Notes: generated from the sequence alone by a model not told the origin. A DNA stretch of 64,000 nucleotides from JBEBSD01 sp040394475 (GCA_040394475.1 JBEBSD010000002.1:1-64000), one strand, 5' to 3'; shown: positions 33,100-42,335, counted from the first letter of the stretch. A program made the numbers and translations.

Positions 33100-34455
33100 A
33101 TGAATGAAATGATAAGGGGGATATTGCTGTTGCTAGTGGTGACCGGACAGGCAACGGCTCAGTTACGATATACCTACGATTTTAGTAATGGATTAAATGG
33201 TCTGGAAGAAGGAGCGCCTCCATTAAAAATATTGGGGAAGGCCGGGGAGATCAAAGACGACCCTATCCGTGAGCTGCAGGGAAATAAAAAACTGGCCTAT
33301 TACTTTGAAGCCAATTCGGGTCTGAGTTTTGATAACAACCTGAGCAAAGGTTTTTTGGACAAATCGTACAGCGTAGAAATTTATTTTATGCTCAGAAACC
33401 TGGAAGACTGGCGCCGTATCATTGACTTTAAAAACCGCAAAAGCGATAACGGGTGCTATATTCATAACAGGAAGGTCAATTTCTTCAATTTTGCAACCGG
33501 CGACAACGCAGCCGTCCGGCCGGGAAAATACACCCACTATATTTTTACCAGGGATCATAAAAAGGGAATTATTCAAATCTATGTGGACGGGGAGCTGAAG
33601 CTGGAGTTTCCGGATAAAGGAAAGGAAGCCGTTTTGGACAGGGATCAGGTGCTTAATTTCTTCCAGGACGACCTGGTCGTGAACCATGAAGCAAGCGAGG
33701 GAGCGGTTGCTTACATCCGTATTTATGACGAGGTAGTAACACCGGTTTTTATTTTCAGACGGTTCCGTAACCTGTTGTCCCATATGCGGCTGGGAGCAAG
33801 GGATTTGCTTGCCGACAGCCTGGGCGAAGCGGATGCGGACGAAGAGGGCTATGCAGAGGACCTGGTGATGTCGGGCCGGATCTATAACGGAAAAAACCTG
33901 CAGCCGCTGTCGGGGGCCGAATTGTATTTAAAGACGATGAGTGACTCGGTCGTTTCCATCAACAAGCTGACTTCCGGGGATTATACCATACGGATCCGGC
34001 CGGAAACGGCCTATAAGCTTGGGATTTTCTCCAGAGGCTATAAACCCCGGGAAATCCTGGTGGAGCCGGCGACAGCGTCGGGTAGTCTTAAAACCCATAT
34101 CCGTATGGAGGAGGAAATTTTCACAAAACCCATTGTGGCCATTCCGTTTGAACAAAGCGGTCTCGGGGTGCAGGGCGGTTCATGGATAGGGGAGGTTGTC
34201 GCATTTCTGGAGTCGCGTCCCGACCTGGCTATAAAACTGGAAGGACATACCGACAATGTGGGAGACTTTGATAAGAATGTGGAATTGTCCTGGAAACGGG
34301 TGGATGCGGTGAAAAAAATACTGCTCGAAAACAATATAGCCCCCGATCGGATCATCAGCCAGGGCTACGGCCCGGTCCGACCCGCTGTGGCCAACCAGTC
34401 GGAGGAAGCGCGCCGGCTGAACCGAAGGGTAGAGGTGTGGCCGGCACATCGCTGA
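33100..34455 (+). CDS. OmpA-family envelope protein with LamG-like domain
   Basis: The 451-residue protein has a signal peptide ending at ATAQ (residue 20). Next come a concanavalin/LamG-like beta sandwich at about 25-220 (YSVEIYFMLRNLEDWRRIIDF, THYIFTRDHKKGIIQIYVDGEL), a short carboxypeptidase-regulatory-like segment at about 255-325 and a C-terminal OmpA domain at about 335-450. The OmpA part has KLEGHTDNVGDFDKNVELSWKRV and the final GYGPVRPAVANQSEEARRLNRRVEV, which binds peptidoglycan. It probably links the cell wall to a surface or periplasmic binding module. A minus-strand terminator lies beyond its 3' end. Confidence 0.9.
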   Translation: MNEMIRGILLLLVVTGQATAQLRYTYDFSNGLNGLEEGAPPLKILGKAGEIKDDPIRELQGNKKLAYYFEANSGLSFDNNLSKGFLDKSYSVEIYFMLRNLEDWRRIIDFKNRKSDNGCYIHNRKVNFFNFATGDNAAVRPGKYTHYIFTRDHKKGIIQIYVDGELKLEFPDKGKEAVLDRDQVLNFFQDDLVVNHEASEGAVAYIRIYDEVVTPVFIFRRFRNLLSHMRLGARDLLADSLGEADADEEGYAEDLVMSGRIYNGKNLQPLSGAELYLKTMSDSVVSINKLTSGDYTIRIRPETAYKLGIFSRGYKPREILVEPATASGSLKTHIRMEEEIFTKPIVAIPFEQSGLGVQGGSWIGEVVAFLESRPDLAIKLEGHTDNVGDFDKNVELSWKRVDAVKKILLENNIAPDRIISQGYGPVRPAVANQSEEARRLNRRVEVWPAHR

Positions 34456-34461
34456 TCCGGA

Positions 34462-34498
34462 TAAAAAGATAGAGCCACCTCAATGGGAGATGGCTCTA
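34462..34498 (-). terminator. Intrinsic terminator, minus strand
   Basis: TAGAGCCA and TGGCTCTA (34470-34477 and 34491-34498) form an 8-bp perfect stem. On the minus strand it is followed by TCTTTTTAT (34461-34469). On the plus strand there is no T-run, so the signal points leftward, although it lies just after the rightward OmpA-family gene. Confidence 0.7.
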
Positions 34499-34657
34499 TA
34501 CTGACTATTCCTAAACCCTTAACCTTTTCTATATGAAAAAACTAATTCAACTTCAAAACCTGCTTTCCTTTTTAAGACGTCAGGCTTGTCAATAAGTCAC
34601 TCGGAATTTCCTCTTTTTTCGCTCGCCTCAACACTGCAATCCTTAAGCGATCATTGA
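34462..34657 (-). ncRNA. Candidate minus-strand small transcript (possible 20-codon frame)
   Basis: A TACCTTTG box on the minus strand (34663-34670) would start RNA near 34657, and an intrinsic terminator ends it near 34462, about 195 nt in all. Inside is a GTG-started 20-codon frame at 34572-34634 (reading RRAKKEEIPSDLLTSLTS after the first residues). On the opposite strand an equally long frame at 34533-34595 (MKKLIQLQNLLSFLRR) resembles the start of SusC genes. Either strand may be meaningful. I do not recognise an RNA family. The AT-rich 34671-34908 stretch shows nothing further. Confidence 0.35.
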
Positions 34658-34908
34658 CAGTACAAAGGTAAGGGAAATATTTGACACCATCATGGTTTTG
34701 TTCAATTATTTTTTCAGAAATTGGTTTATTTTTATTTGTTATGCTTGCATATCTATCGATAATTTGATGTTTTGTGTAGTGTTTATATTATGTATAATCG
34801 TTTTTGGTAAAATAAAATTCTTAAATTGATTAAAATATGGATAGAATTCCCTTTTTAATTTTTTTTGAAAAGTAATGGTTTTTATTTTTTATTCTCTGGA
34901 AAGTTCAA

Positions 34909-35469
34909 CTATTGATTAAAATTATTCATCGTTTGCTGAAGGCCGTTTGTGCAAAAAGAAAGGACCATATCCCCTGCCCGGTCGAGGTGCTCCGGGAGCA
35001 ATGAAATTTCGGATGAATCGAAGCCTCCCAACACATAATCTACTTGGCGTCCTTTCGCATAATTGTTGCCGATTCCGAATCGCAAACGGGGGTAATCCGT
35101 ACCGCCCAGCACCTCCTGTATACTTTTTAAACCATTATGACCGCCATCCGAGCCTTTGGGTTTCAGTTTCGCGGTTCCGAAAGGTAGCTGCAGCTCATCT
35201 ACTACAACCAGCAGGTTCTCCTTTGGTATCTGCAGTGTTTTCAGATAGTACGACACCGCTTTCCCGCTCAGGTTCATGTAGGTAGTGGGTTTGATGAAGT
35301 GTATGCTGCGTCCTTTGTATTTCCACAAAGCAGTAAAGGCCAGTCGCTCAAAGGAAAATTGAAATCCTTCCCGGGTAGCGAGCCGGTCTACTACCATAAA
35401 CCCCGCATTGTGCCGGGTCATGGCATATTCGGGACCGATGTTTCCGAGGCCGGCAATGAGATATTTCAT
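34909..35469 (-). CDS. pth: Peptidyl-tRNA hydrolase
   Basis: From the ATG at 35469 the enzyme is 186 residues, the usual size. It frees stalled peptidyl-tRNAs for reuse. Motifs are LIAGLGNIGPEYAMTRHNAGFMVVD (residues 3-27, with the catalytic His in TRHNAG), KPTTYMNLSGKAV near 67, VVVDELQLPFGTAKLKPKGSDGGHNGLKSI near 91-120 and PRLRFGIG. The upstream open extension is not part of the family. It is divergent from pyrR with a 64-bp gap. Confidence 0.96.
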   Translation of the reverse strand: MKYLIAGLGNIGPEYAMTRHNAGFMVVDRLATREGFQFSFERLAFTALWKYKGRSIHFIKPTTYMNLSGKAVSYYLKTLQIPKENLLVVVDELQLPFGTAKLKPKGSDGGHNGLKSIQEVLGGTDYPRLRFGIGNNYAKGRQVDYVLGGFDSSEISLLPEHLDRAGDMVLSFCTNGLQQTMNNFNQ

Positions 35470-35533
35470 AGATTTGTTGCAAAAATCGTAATGGATACGG
35501 TAAATTAAGTCACAAATTTCAAAATATACTGTA

Positions 35534-36073
35534 ATGCCCCAAAAACGACTTATTCTGGAAAGCCCGCTACTGGAGATCATGACGAGCCGGATGTGCCAGC
35601 AACTTATTGAGAATCACCAGGATTTCGCGGAAACGGTAATTTTGGGATTGCAGCCGCGCGGGATTTATTTTGCAGAACGGGTGGTGCAGGAGCTGCAGCA
35701 AAAGGCAGGACTGACGGTTCCGGCGGGTTATCTTGATGCGACTTTTTACCGGGACGATTTCCGCAGGCGGGACACGCCGCTCGTTCCGAATAAAACCAAT
35801 GTGCCTTTTCTGATCGAAAAGAAAAAAGTGGTGCTGATCGACGATGTAATGGCTACAGGACGCATGGTACGGGCGGCGCTGGATGCGATGTCGGCTTTCG
35901 GAAGACCGTCACGGGTAGAATTAATGGTCCTGATTGACCGGCGCTATAACCGGGACCTGCCTATCGAGCCGGATTACGTGGGGATGAAGGTGAATACCCT
36001 GGATGTCCAGCGGGTACTGGTTGAATGGAAGGAGCAGGGATTTGATGCCGACAGGATCTGGATGGTAGGATAG
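35534..36073 (+). CDS. pyrR: PyrR-like phosphoribosyltransferase
   Basis: The 179-residue protein is a type I phosphoribosyltransferase like the pyrimidine regulator/uracil phosphoribosyltransferase PyrR. Marks are VILGLQPRGIYFAERV near residue 36, TFYRDDFRRRD, and the PRPP loop VVLIDDVMATGRMVRAALDAM near residue 102, then VELMVLIDRR. In Firmicutes PyrR also binds pyr mRNA leaders; whether that occurs in Bacteroidota is uncertain. The loop has ATG where PyrR usually has an aromatic residue before TGR. No pyr biosynthetic gene is adjacent. Confidence 0.88.
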   Translation: MPQKRLILESPLLEIMTSRMCQQLIENHQDFAETVILGLQPRGIYFAERVVQELQQKAGLTVPAGYLDATFYRDDFRRRDTPLVPNKTNVPFLIEKKKVVLIDDVMATGRMVRAALDAMSAFGRPSRVELMVLIDRRYNRDLPIEPDYVGMKVNTLDVQRVLVEWKEQGFDADRIWMVG

Positions 36074-36087
36074 CCGGAAACCCCTGT

Positions 36088-37656
36088 TTAGTTTGCCTGT
36101 GAATTGGGTAGTTGTTTTGATCCGGAAGTTTTGGAATCACTGCCCGAGTCCGACAGCGGAATCCCGGTTTGAGGGTCTACCTGGTAGGTAAGTTTGCTGA
36201 TATAATAGACTTCCCGCGAAGAATGCTCTGACTTCTGTTTGCCGAAGGCCATGAAATAGCGGTCGTACCAGGCAGCCAGGCTGGCATTTTCATTATAAAG
36301 GAGCGTTTTCGATTTAGGGGTCAGCTCGTGCTTGGTGCTTTCGACGACAACTTTCTCCCGTTTGATAACCTCTGTGTGGATATTGCCCTCCTGCGGATAA
36401 GCCAGGACCAGGTAATCGCCGAATCGTGAAAGCTGCACCATTTCCTGCAGATCGTAACTGACCAGGTCCTTGATGGCGAAACTATTGTCCCACTTATAAT
36501 GGCCGTTGAGATCGAACCCGCATACAATGGCGTGGGTATAACGGTAGCCGTCCTGAGAACGCATATAAGACCGGCCGAAACCAGGGGAAGCCGTTGTGTT
36601 GTAGGAGCGGTAGTTGGGGTAATACACTTCAGCCACCAGGATAATCTCGTCTTCCGTTTGTATCAGGTTATGCAGCAGCAACCGGTAGCGAAACCGGTTT
36701 TCCTTTCCGAGCGACTTGCGCTTTCCGATTTTCGCCATTATCCGTGCCTTGCGGCGGGGTTTCATGTAGTTGAAGAAATTCTCCAGTTCCGAAAATTCTA
36801 TAAACTCAGGCTTTTCGGGCTCGTCATCCTCAATGTGAGTGATGTATAACCCCTGCGAGAAAGGGGTGCAGCCGACAGAATAATTACCGATCAAAAATGA
36901 GTTGTGCGCATCCAGGGGAACGATCTGTCCCGATATAAGGCTGTTCTCAGGATCACTGAGCGTAGTGGTTTTCAGAAGCTTGCCGTCATAGTTATAGGTT
37001 TTGACCTGGAACTGGCAGCTGCGTTTCCGGAAGGCATACGTAATAACATTGATATAGCCTTCATGTTCATCGATATCGACCGCATTGAGCTCGGTGTTTT
37101 TTTCGTATAACCCGGGAAGAACCCTTGTGGTACGATCGAAAAAGGAGAAAACCAGCACCACCGGCCGGAGACGGTGATACCCTCCGATAATGGCCTTGCT
37201 GCCCATCACCTTGAAGTGCTGAATGTCAATCTGCGATAACAGGTTCCCTTCGTGAACATCCTGGTTACCGGTAACCAGGTCAAGCTGGAGGAATAAAAAC
37301 TTATCCGAATCCGGTTCTGCAAATACCCAGTAAGCATACACCTCATTCTGATAGGCCATTATCGGAATGAACCGGTAGCTCAGGCGGAACATGGAAACCC
37401 AGGTTTCGGCGAGGTTGGCGTCCAGACGGGTAAAGTGCCAGATTTCTTCCCGGCTTCCGCCAAATTGCTGCCTGCGCAATACCGAAAGCGCCCCCTGATC
37501 GCCTAAGGGGAATACTTCAAATCCTTCTTCTGAATTGCTATTCACCTGAAACTCTATCCGGTTGACTTTCTCCAGTTGGGCAACAACCTCTGTCATTCCT
37601 GCGAATAACAGAAACAAAGCAGGGAGCAATAACCTGAGTGTATGCGGTTGGTTCAT
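36088..37656 (-). CDS. Exported protein of unknown function
   Basis: I do not recognise this 522-residue protein. It has a clear signal peptide (LLLPALFLLFAGMTEVVAQ, cleavage near residue 26). The mature part consists of regularly spaced short beta-type segments with aromatic ends, such as EEIWHFTRLDANLAETW, YAYWVFAEPDSDKFLFLQLD, KTYNYDGKLLKTTTLSDPE and THAIVCGFDLNGHYKWDNSF. This suggests a beta-propeller with about seven blades, by inference only. A basic patch (KPRRKARIMAKIGKRKS) lies near residue 300 and the tail is Ser-rich. It is convergent with pyrR. Confidence 0.8.
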   Translation of the reverse strand: MNQPHTLRLLLPALFLLFAGMTEVVAQLEKVNRIEFQVNSNSEEGFEVFPLGDQGALSVLRRQQFGGSREEIWHFTRLDANLAETWVSMFRLSYRFIPIMAYQNEVYAYWVFAEPDSDKFLFLQLDLVTGNQDVHEGNLLSQIDIQHFKVMGSKAIIGGYHRLRPVVLVFSFFDRTTRVLPGLYEKNTELNAVDIDEHEGYINVITYAFRKRSCQFQVKTYNYDGKLLKTTTLSDPENSLISGQIVPLDAHNSFLIGNYSVGCTPFSQGLYITHIEDDEPEKPEFIEFSELENFFNYMKPRRKARIMAKIGKRKSLGKENRFRYRLLLHNLIQTEDEIILVAEVYYPNYRSYNTTASPGFGRSYMRSQDGYRYTHAIVCGFDLNGHYKWDNSFAIKDLVSYDLQEMVQLSRFGDYLVLAYPQEGNIHTEVIKREKVVVESTKHELTPKSKTLLYNENASLAAWYDRYFMAFGKQKSEHSSREVYYISKLTYQVDPQTGIPLSDSGSDSKTSGSKQLPNSQAN

Positions 37657-37661
37657 GAATC

Positions 37662-37856
37662 TTATTTGCGGATTATGGGATACAACTGCTCTTTTCCGGA
37701 ATCCCGGACAGCTGCAGTTTCAGTCGTTTTTTTACTGTTCTGGACGTTCATCGCAAGGATCCGTACTCCCGGATCGTAAAGGAAAGGTACGAAAATAGGG
37801 CGGTAATTTGAAACAGCCGCAGGATTTACCTGAACTATTTTATGCGGATCCTTCAA
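37662..37856 (-). CDS. Possible small protein upstream of the exported protein gene
   Basis: This 64-codon frame ends 5 bp before the start of the exported 522-residue protein on the same strand, a spacing typical of operons. No domain, signal peptide or membrane helix is seen. Support is positional only and it may be chance. Confidence 0.25.
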   Translation of the reverse strand: MKDPHKIVQVNPAAVSNYRPIFVPFLYDPGVRILAMNVQNSKKTTETAAVRDSGKEQLYPIIRK

Positions 37857-37864
37857 TTTTCCGT

Positions 37865-37872
37865 TAATTTTG
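37865..37872 (+). promoter_or_regulatory. Putative promoter -7 box for argS
   Basis: TAATTTTG matches TAnnTTTG exactly, 88 bp before the argS ATG. A -33 TTG is not seen at the ideal spacing. Confidence 0.4.
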
Positions 37873-37960
37873 CCACTAATGCGCTTCAGCCGGAACTCCC
37901 GGTAGTAGTTAAGATCTCCCGGATTGCGAAGTGCGTGTAACTAATGATTGGAACTTATTT

Positions 37961-39733
37961 ATGCATTTGGAAAGTATACTGAAAGAGGAGATCCGGAACG
38001 CGGTGCAGGCTTGCTTTCAGGTCGAAATAGATGACCTGGTCTTGCAACCAACCAAAAAAGAGTTTGAAGGACACTATACATTGGTTACCTTTTCGCTGAC
38101 CAGGGCGTTAAAACTGCCCCCGGCAGCAATCGGGGAGCGCATCGGAGAAGCGCTGGTAAAAGCCTCGGGCGTGATAAGCGCCTATAATGTGATTCAGGGT
38201 TTTTTGAACCTGTCGGTGAGAGATGCCGTCTGGCTTCGGCTATTGGAAGGAATGGGGGAAGGGTATGGGAACCTGCCCCGCACCGGGAAAAAGGTGATGG
38301 TGGAGTTCTCTTCTCCCAATACCAATAAACCCCTGCACCTGGGGCATCTCCGTAATAATTTCCTGGGAGATTCGGTCTCCAGGATTCTTACCGCTGCCGG
38401 GCATGACGTGGTAAAAGTGTGCCTGGTGAACGACCGCGGGATTCATATCTGTAAATCCATGCTGGCCTACCGGGAGCTCGGAAACGGGGAAACTCCCGCA
38501 TCTTCCGGCCTGAAAGGTGATCACCTGGCAGGGAAGTACTATGTCGCGTTCGATAAGACCTGCAAGGAACAAATCGCTGGTCTGATAGCCGCCGGTCAAA
38601 GCCCGGAAGAAGCCGCTAAAAATGCCCCGTGGATGATCGCGGCCCAGCAGATGCTGGTGCAATGGGAGCAGGGAGACGAGGAAGTGGTAGCCCTGTGGAA
38701 AAAGATGAATGAATGGGTCTATAACGGTTTTGGCGAGACGTATCGGAGGATCGGGGTCACTTTTGACAAAACCTATTATGAATCCGATACCTATGTGCTT
38801 GGAAAAGATCTGATTGAGGAAGGACTTGCCAGGGGCATTTTCTATAAAAAGGAAGACCATTCGGTTTGGATAGACCTGACCGCGGAGGGGCTGGACCATA
38901 AACTCGTGCTGCGGGGTAATGGCACTTCGGTTTACATTACACAAGACCTGGGGACGACAGAGCTCAAGCATAAGCACTTCGGGCCGGATCGGATGATTTG
39001 GGTCGTAGGAAATGAGCAGGATTATCATTTCAACGTGTTGTTCGCTATTTTAAAGCGACTGGGACGGGACTATGCGGAAGGGTGCTATCACTTGAGTTAC
39101 GGGATGGTCGACCTGCCTTCCGGAAAAATGAAATCGAGGGAAGGTACTGTGGTGGATGCCGATGAACTGGTGGCGGAGATGGAGCAAACGGCTGAAAACC
39201 GGACCCGGGAACTCGGTAAAATCGATGATTTCACCGGAGAGGAAGCCCGGCAGCTCTACCGTGCTCTGGCATTGGGGGCGCTCCGGTATTTCCTGCTGAA
39301 AGTGGACCCGAAAAAGCGGATGCTGTTCAATCCCGAAGAATCGATCGATTTTCAGGGACATACAGGCCCGTTTATCCAGTATACCTATGCCCGCATCCGG
39401 TCGGTTCTACGCAAGGCGGAGGCAAATGGCATCGCCGGAAGACTGGCTCCGGAAGGGTTTACCCTGCATGGACCGGAACGGGACCTGCTCCATCATCTGG
39501 TGCACTACCCGGACCGTGTACAGGACGCGGCAGCGGAGCTGTCGCCGGCCTTGATTTCAATGTATGTCTATGAGCTCGCAAAGCTGTATAATCAGTTTTA
39601 TGCGGAATTGTCGATTTTTGCGGATCCCGATCCCGCGGCTGTTTCGCTGCGGGTATTGATTTCGGAGAAGGTCGCTGAAACTATACAGCACGCCATGTTG
39701 TTAATGGGAATAGATGTTCCTGAGCGGATGTAA
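37961..39733 (+). CDS. argS: Arginyl-tRNA synthetase
   Basis: From the ATG at 37961 the enzyme is 590 residues. It charges tRNA-Arg in the cytosol. Features in order: an N-terminal Add-1 tRNA-binding domain (about 1-110); the class I HIGH-type motif in SSPNTNKPLHLGHLRNNFLGD (near 116-136); VCLVNDRGIHICKSM; a KMSKS-equivalent in MVDLPSGKMKSREGTVVD (near 380-397); and the C-terminal anticodon-binding helices, including TYARIRSVLRKA. The ten codons upstream lack conservation, so the shorter start is used. Confidence 0.97.
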   Translation: MHLESILKEEIRNAVQACFQVEIDDLVLQPTKKEFEGHYTLVTFSLTRALKLPPAAIGERIGEALVKASGVISAYNVIQGFLNLSVRDAVWLRLLEGMGEGYGNLPRTGKKVMVEFSSPNTNKPLHLGHLRNNFLGDSVSRILTAAGHDVVKVCLVNDRGIHICKSMLAYRELGNGETPASSGLKGDHLAGKYYVAFDKTCKEQIAGLIAAGQSPEEAAKNAPWMIAAQQMLVQWEQGDEEVVALWKKMNEWVYNGFGETYRRIGVTFDKTYYESDTYVLGKDLIEEGLARGIFYKKEDHSVWIDLTAEGLDHKLVLRGNGTSVYITQDLGTTELKHKHFGPDRMIWVVGNEQDYHFNVLFAILKRLGRDYAEGCYHLSYGMVDLPSGKMKSREGTVVDADELVAEMEQTAENRTRELGKIDDFTGEEARQLYRALALGALRYFLLKVDPKKRMLFNPEESIDFQGHTGPFIQYTYARIRSVLRKAEANGIAGRLAPEGFTLHGPERDLLHHLVHYPDRVQDAAAELSPALISMYVYELAKLYNQFYAELSIFADPDPAAVSLRVLISEKVAETIQHAMLLMGIDVPERM

Positions 39734-39803
39734 AGAAAAATAGGGGAGTTTTCCCTGTACACGTGTTAATAAGTAGTTTCTTTTACGCTAAACTAGGATA
39801 AAA

Positions 39804-40385
39804 ATGGACTTAATTAAAGGAGTTGTACTTATGTTGGGAAGTTTGATTACCGGTGTAATGGCCGATAAAAGCGAGATTAGCAGTATTCCTGCGGGAGCTG
39901 TTACCAAAGGATCTTTATACGAATTCAAAATGAAGAGCCTTACCGGGAATGAAATCGTTGATTTGTCGAAGTATAAAGGAAAAAAAGTAGTATTGCTGAA
40001 TACCGCATCCAAATGCGGCTATACCAAACAGTATGCCGACTGGGAAGCCTTCTATAAAAAGCATGGCGACAAAGTAGTTGTGCTGGGGTTCCCCGCAAAT
40101 AACTTCGGAGGACAGGAGCCTGGCACCAACGAAGAAATTGAAGCATTCTGTCAGCTGAACTATGGTGTTACCTTTCCGATGTTCGATAAAATCGAGGTGA
40201 TAGGCGATCAGCAGCACCCGCTTTATAAATGGCTTTCGGATAAAAAATTGAACGGCTGGAACGATAAAGCGCCCACCTGGAATTTCTGTAAATACGTGGT
40301 GGACGAAAACGGGCAGCTGACCCACTTTTTTGCTTCTAAAATTACGCCGGCCGACAACGCCTTTCTGAAAGCAGTAGGCCTTTAA
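39804..40385 (+). CDS. Glutathione peroxidase family thiol peroxidase
   Basis: The 193-residue protein has a hydrophobic N-terminus (LIKGVVLMLGSLITGVMA) that may export it. The glutathione-peroxidase fold follows: the peroxidatic Cys in LLNTASKCGYTKQYADWE (near residue 73), GFPANNFGGQEPGTNEEI with the conserved Gln, a second Cys in EAFCQLNYGVTFP and the active-site Trp-Asn in PTWNFCKYVVDENG. It is a Cys rather than a selenocysteine form, and such enzymes often use thioredoxin. It probably removes hydroperoxides in the envelope. Confidence 0.94.
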   Translation: MDLIKGVVLMLGSLITGVMADKSEISSIPAGAVTKGSLYEFKMKSLTGNEIVDLSKYKGKKVVLLNTASKCGYTKQYADWEAFYKKHGDKVVVLGFPANNFGGQEPGTNEEIEAFCQLNYGVTFPMFDKIEVIGDQQHPLYKWLSDKKLNGWNDKAPTWNFCKYVVDENGQLTHFFASKITPADNAFLKAVGL

Positions 40386-40414
40386 CATTCAGTAACCAGA
40401 CATTCGTTTACTGA

Positions 40415-41308
40415 ATGGAGAAATGGATAAAGGCGGCAAGATTGCGAACCCTTCCGCTGGCCTTATCAAGTATCATTATGGGGAGTTTCCTGGCAGCGGA
40501 ATCGGAAAGGTTCAGCTGGCAGGTCGCTGTGTTGAGTGTCGTCACGACGATTCTATTGCAGGTGCTTTCCAATTTCGCCAACGATTACGGCGATACCGTT
40601 CACGGGAAAGATACGCATCTCCGGCAAGGCCCGGCCCGGACGGTGCAATCAGGCGAAATCTCTCCTGAACAGATGAAGCGGGCCATCGGGTATTTTTCAT
40701 TCCTTTCACTTGTATCGGGCCTTACCTTGCTGTATGTTGCCCTCGCAGACGTTTCATGGCAGACATTTCTGGTCTTCCTGGGAATAGGCCTGTTGGCAAT
40801 CCTTGCGGCCATTACCTACACTGCCGGGAAAAAACCCTACGGCTATGCCGGATTGGGGGACTTGTCTGTATTTGTTTTTTTTGGATGGGTGGGGGTGCTG
40901 GGAAGCTGTTACCTGAATACGCTGGAGTGGAATTGGATCAACCTGTTACCGGCAACGAGTTGCGGGGTATTTGCAGTCGGGGTATTAAATATTAACAATA
41001 TCCGCGACATTGAATCCGACCGGTTAACCGGGAAAAATTCAATTCCCGTACGCATCGGAAGGGACCGGGCCGTGCGGTACCACTGGATGCTTCTTTTTGC
41101 AGGCATGGCCGCGGCGCTGCTCTATACCCTCTTCACCCTGCAGAGCGCCTGGCAGTTCCTTTTTTTACTGAGCTTTCCCGACTTTGTCAAAAATGGCAGA
41201 CAGGTGAGCTTGCTCCATTCCCCCCGGGAATTGGACCCCTACCTGAAGCAGATGGCACTTTCGACCCTCCTTTTTGTGGTGCTTTTTGGATTGGGGAATC
41301 TGTTCTAA
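40415..41308 (+). CDS. menA: 1,4-dihydroxy-2-naphthoate polyprenyltransferase
   Basis: The 297-residue membrane enzyme has eight or nine helices and attaches the prenyl chain to 1,4-dihydroxy-2-naphthoate in menaquinone synthesis. The two Asp-rich UbiA-type sites are visible: FANDYGDTVHGKDTHLRQGP (near residues 55-74) and NNIRDIESDRLTGKNSIPVRIG (near 193-214). WIKAARLRTLPLALSSIIMGS at the start is typical of MenA. It follows the peroxidase gene by 29 bp, so cotranscription is likely. Confidence 0.95.
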   Translation: MEKWIKAARLRTLPLALSSIIMGSFLAAESERFSWQVAVLSVVTTILLQVLSNFANDYGDTVHGKDTHLRQGPARTVQSGEISPEQMKRAIGYFSFLSLVSGLTLLYVALADVSWQTFLVFLGIGLLAILAAITYTAGKKPYGYAGLGDLSVFVFFGWVGVLGSCYLNTLEWNWINLLPATSCGVFAVGVLNINNIRDIESDRLTGKNSIPVRIGRDRAVRYHWMLLFAGMAAALLYTLFTLQSAWQFLFLLSFPDFVKNGRQVSLLHSPRELDPYLKQMALSTLLFVVLFGLGNLF

Positions 41309-41387
41309 CCGGAAGAACCGGGTATTTATGAGGCAAAGTTGTTACATTTGAAGAAAAAATAAAAAGTAAAATCTAAACCATAATCCT

Positions 41388-42224
41388 ATGCGTATTTTTA
41401 AGTGGTCCTTACTTTTCTCACTGATCTCTATCACCGTTTTGGCCCAAAAGGCGCCGGAGAAAAAATCGGGGTGGTCACTGGGAGCTCATGCTTATACATT
41501 CAGGCTGTTTACGCTGACAGATGCCCTGAAAAAAATAGATAGTTGCGGGCTGAAAAACGTAGAATTGCTGCGTGGACAAAAAATAGGCGGCGATTTTGAA
41601 GGAACGGTGGACGTGGGCATGAGCCCCGAACAGCGTAAGGAACTGAAGAAACTGCTGAAAAGCTATGGGGTCACACCTACCGCTATGGGAGTGGTGAATG
41701 CTAAAGACGAAGCGTCGTGGATACAACTGTTTGAATTTGCCAAGGATATGGGATTGCAAGTGCTCAATACCGAGCCGGCGCCGGATCAGTTTAAATACCT
41801 GATCCCGTTAGCGGAAAAATATAAAATTAAACTGGGACTGCACAATCACCCCAAACCATCGCGCTACTGGCATCCGGATAGTGTCCTGAAATATGCCGGT
41901 AACAGCCCGTTCGTGGGTGCTTGTGTGGACATCGGACATTACGTCCGCTCCGGACTGGATCCTGTCGCGAGTATGAAAAAACTGGACGGCAAAATCCTGG
42001 CGTTCCATTTTAAAGATGTTGTAAAAGACAGTCCTGACGCTAAATACCACGATGTGATCTGGGGAAATGGAGACAGCAAAGTGGACGAGGTAATTGCCGA
42101 AATGAAACGCCAGAAATTCAAAGGGCCGATTTCGGTAGAGTATGAATATAATTGGGAGCACAGTGCTCCGGAAGTGGCCCAAAGTGTGGCGTATTTCAGA
42201 GAAGCGTACCGGCGGATTAAATAA
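41388..42224 (+). CDS. Exported sugar phosphate isomerase/epimerase-like TIM barrel
   Basis: The 278-residue protein has a signal peptide (WSLLFSLISITVLAQK) and a xylose-isomerase-like TIM barrel. Marks are AYTFRLFTLTDALKKID, KNVELLRGQKIGG, the metal-site segments IKLGLHNHPKPSRYW (near 145) and VGACVDIGHYVRSGL (near 175), then ILAFHFKDVV and ISVEYEYNW. Such exported members are frequent in Bacteroidota and probably act on periplasmic sugars; the substrate is unknown. A long hairpin follows its stop codon. Confidence 0.9.
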   Translation: MRIFKWSLLFSLISITVLAQKAPEKKSGWSLGAHAYTFRLFTLTDALKKIDSCGLKNVELLRGQKIGGDFEGTVDVGMSPEQRKELKKLLKSYGVTPTAMGVVNAKDEASWIQLFEFAKDMGLQVLNTEPAPDQFKYLIPLAEKYKIKLGLHNHPKPSRYWHPDSVLKYAGNSPFVGACVDIGHYVRSGLDPVASMKKLDGKILAFHFKDVVKDSPDAKYHDVIWGNGDSKVDEVIAEMKRQKFKGPISVEYEYNWEHSAPEVAQSVAYFREAYRRIK

Positions 42225-42246
42225 GAACACCGGAACCGTATTTATC

Positions 42247-42283
42247 TAAAGGCTGATTGGACGAAAGCGACAATCAGCCTTTA
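42247..42283 (+). terminator. Terminator-like hairpin
   Basis: TAAAGGCTGATTG (42247-42259) and CAATCAGCCTTTA (42271-42283) form a 13-bp perfect stem with an 11-nt loop, 22 bp after the TIM-barrel stop. The T-run is short because the stem itself ends in TTTA. Confidence 0.7.
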
Positions 42284-42335
42284 TAATTCTACAGAAATCA
42301 ACTAGTTTTACAACTCTACTAACACAACGAAACAA

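Noticed and set aside
38240..39028. A 262-codon minus-strand frame
   Set aside because: It is the shadow of argS.
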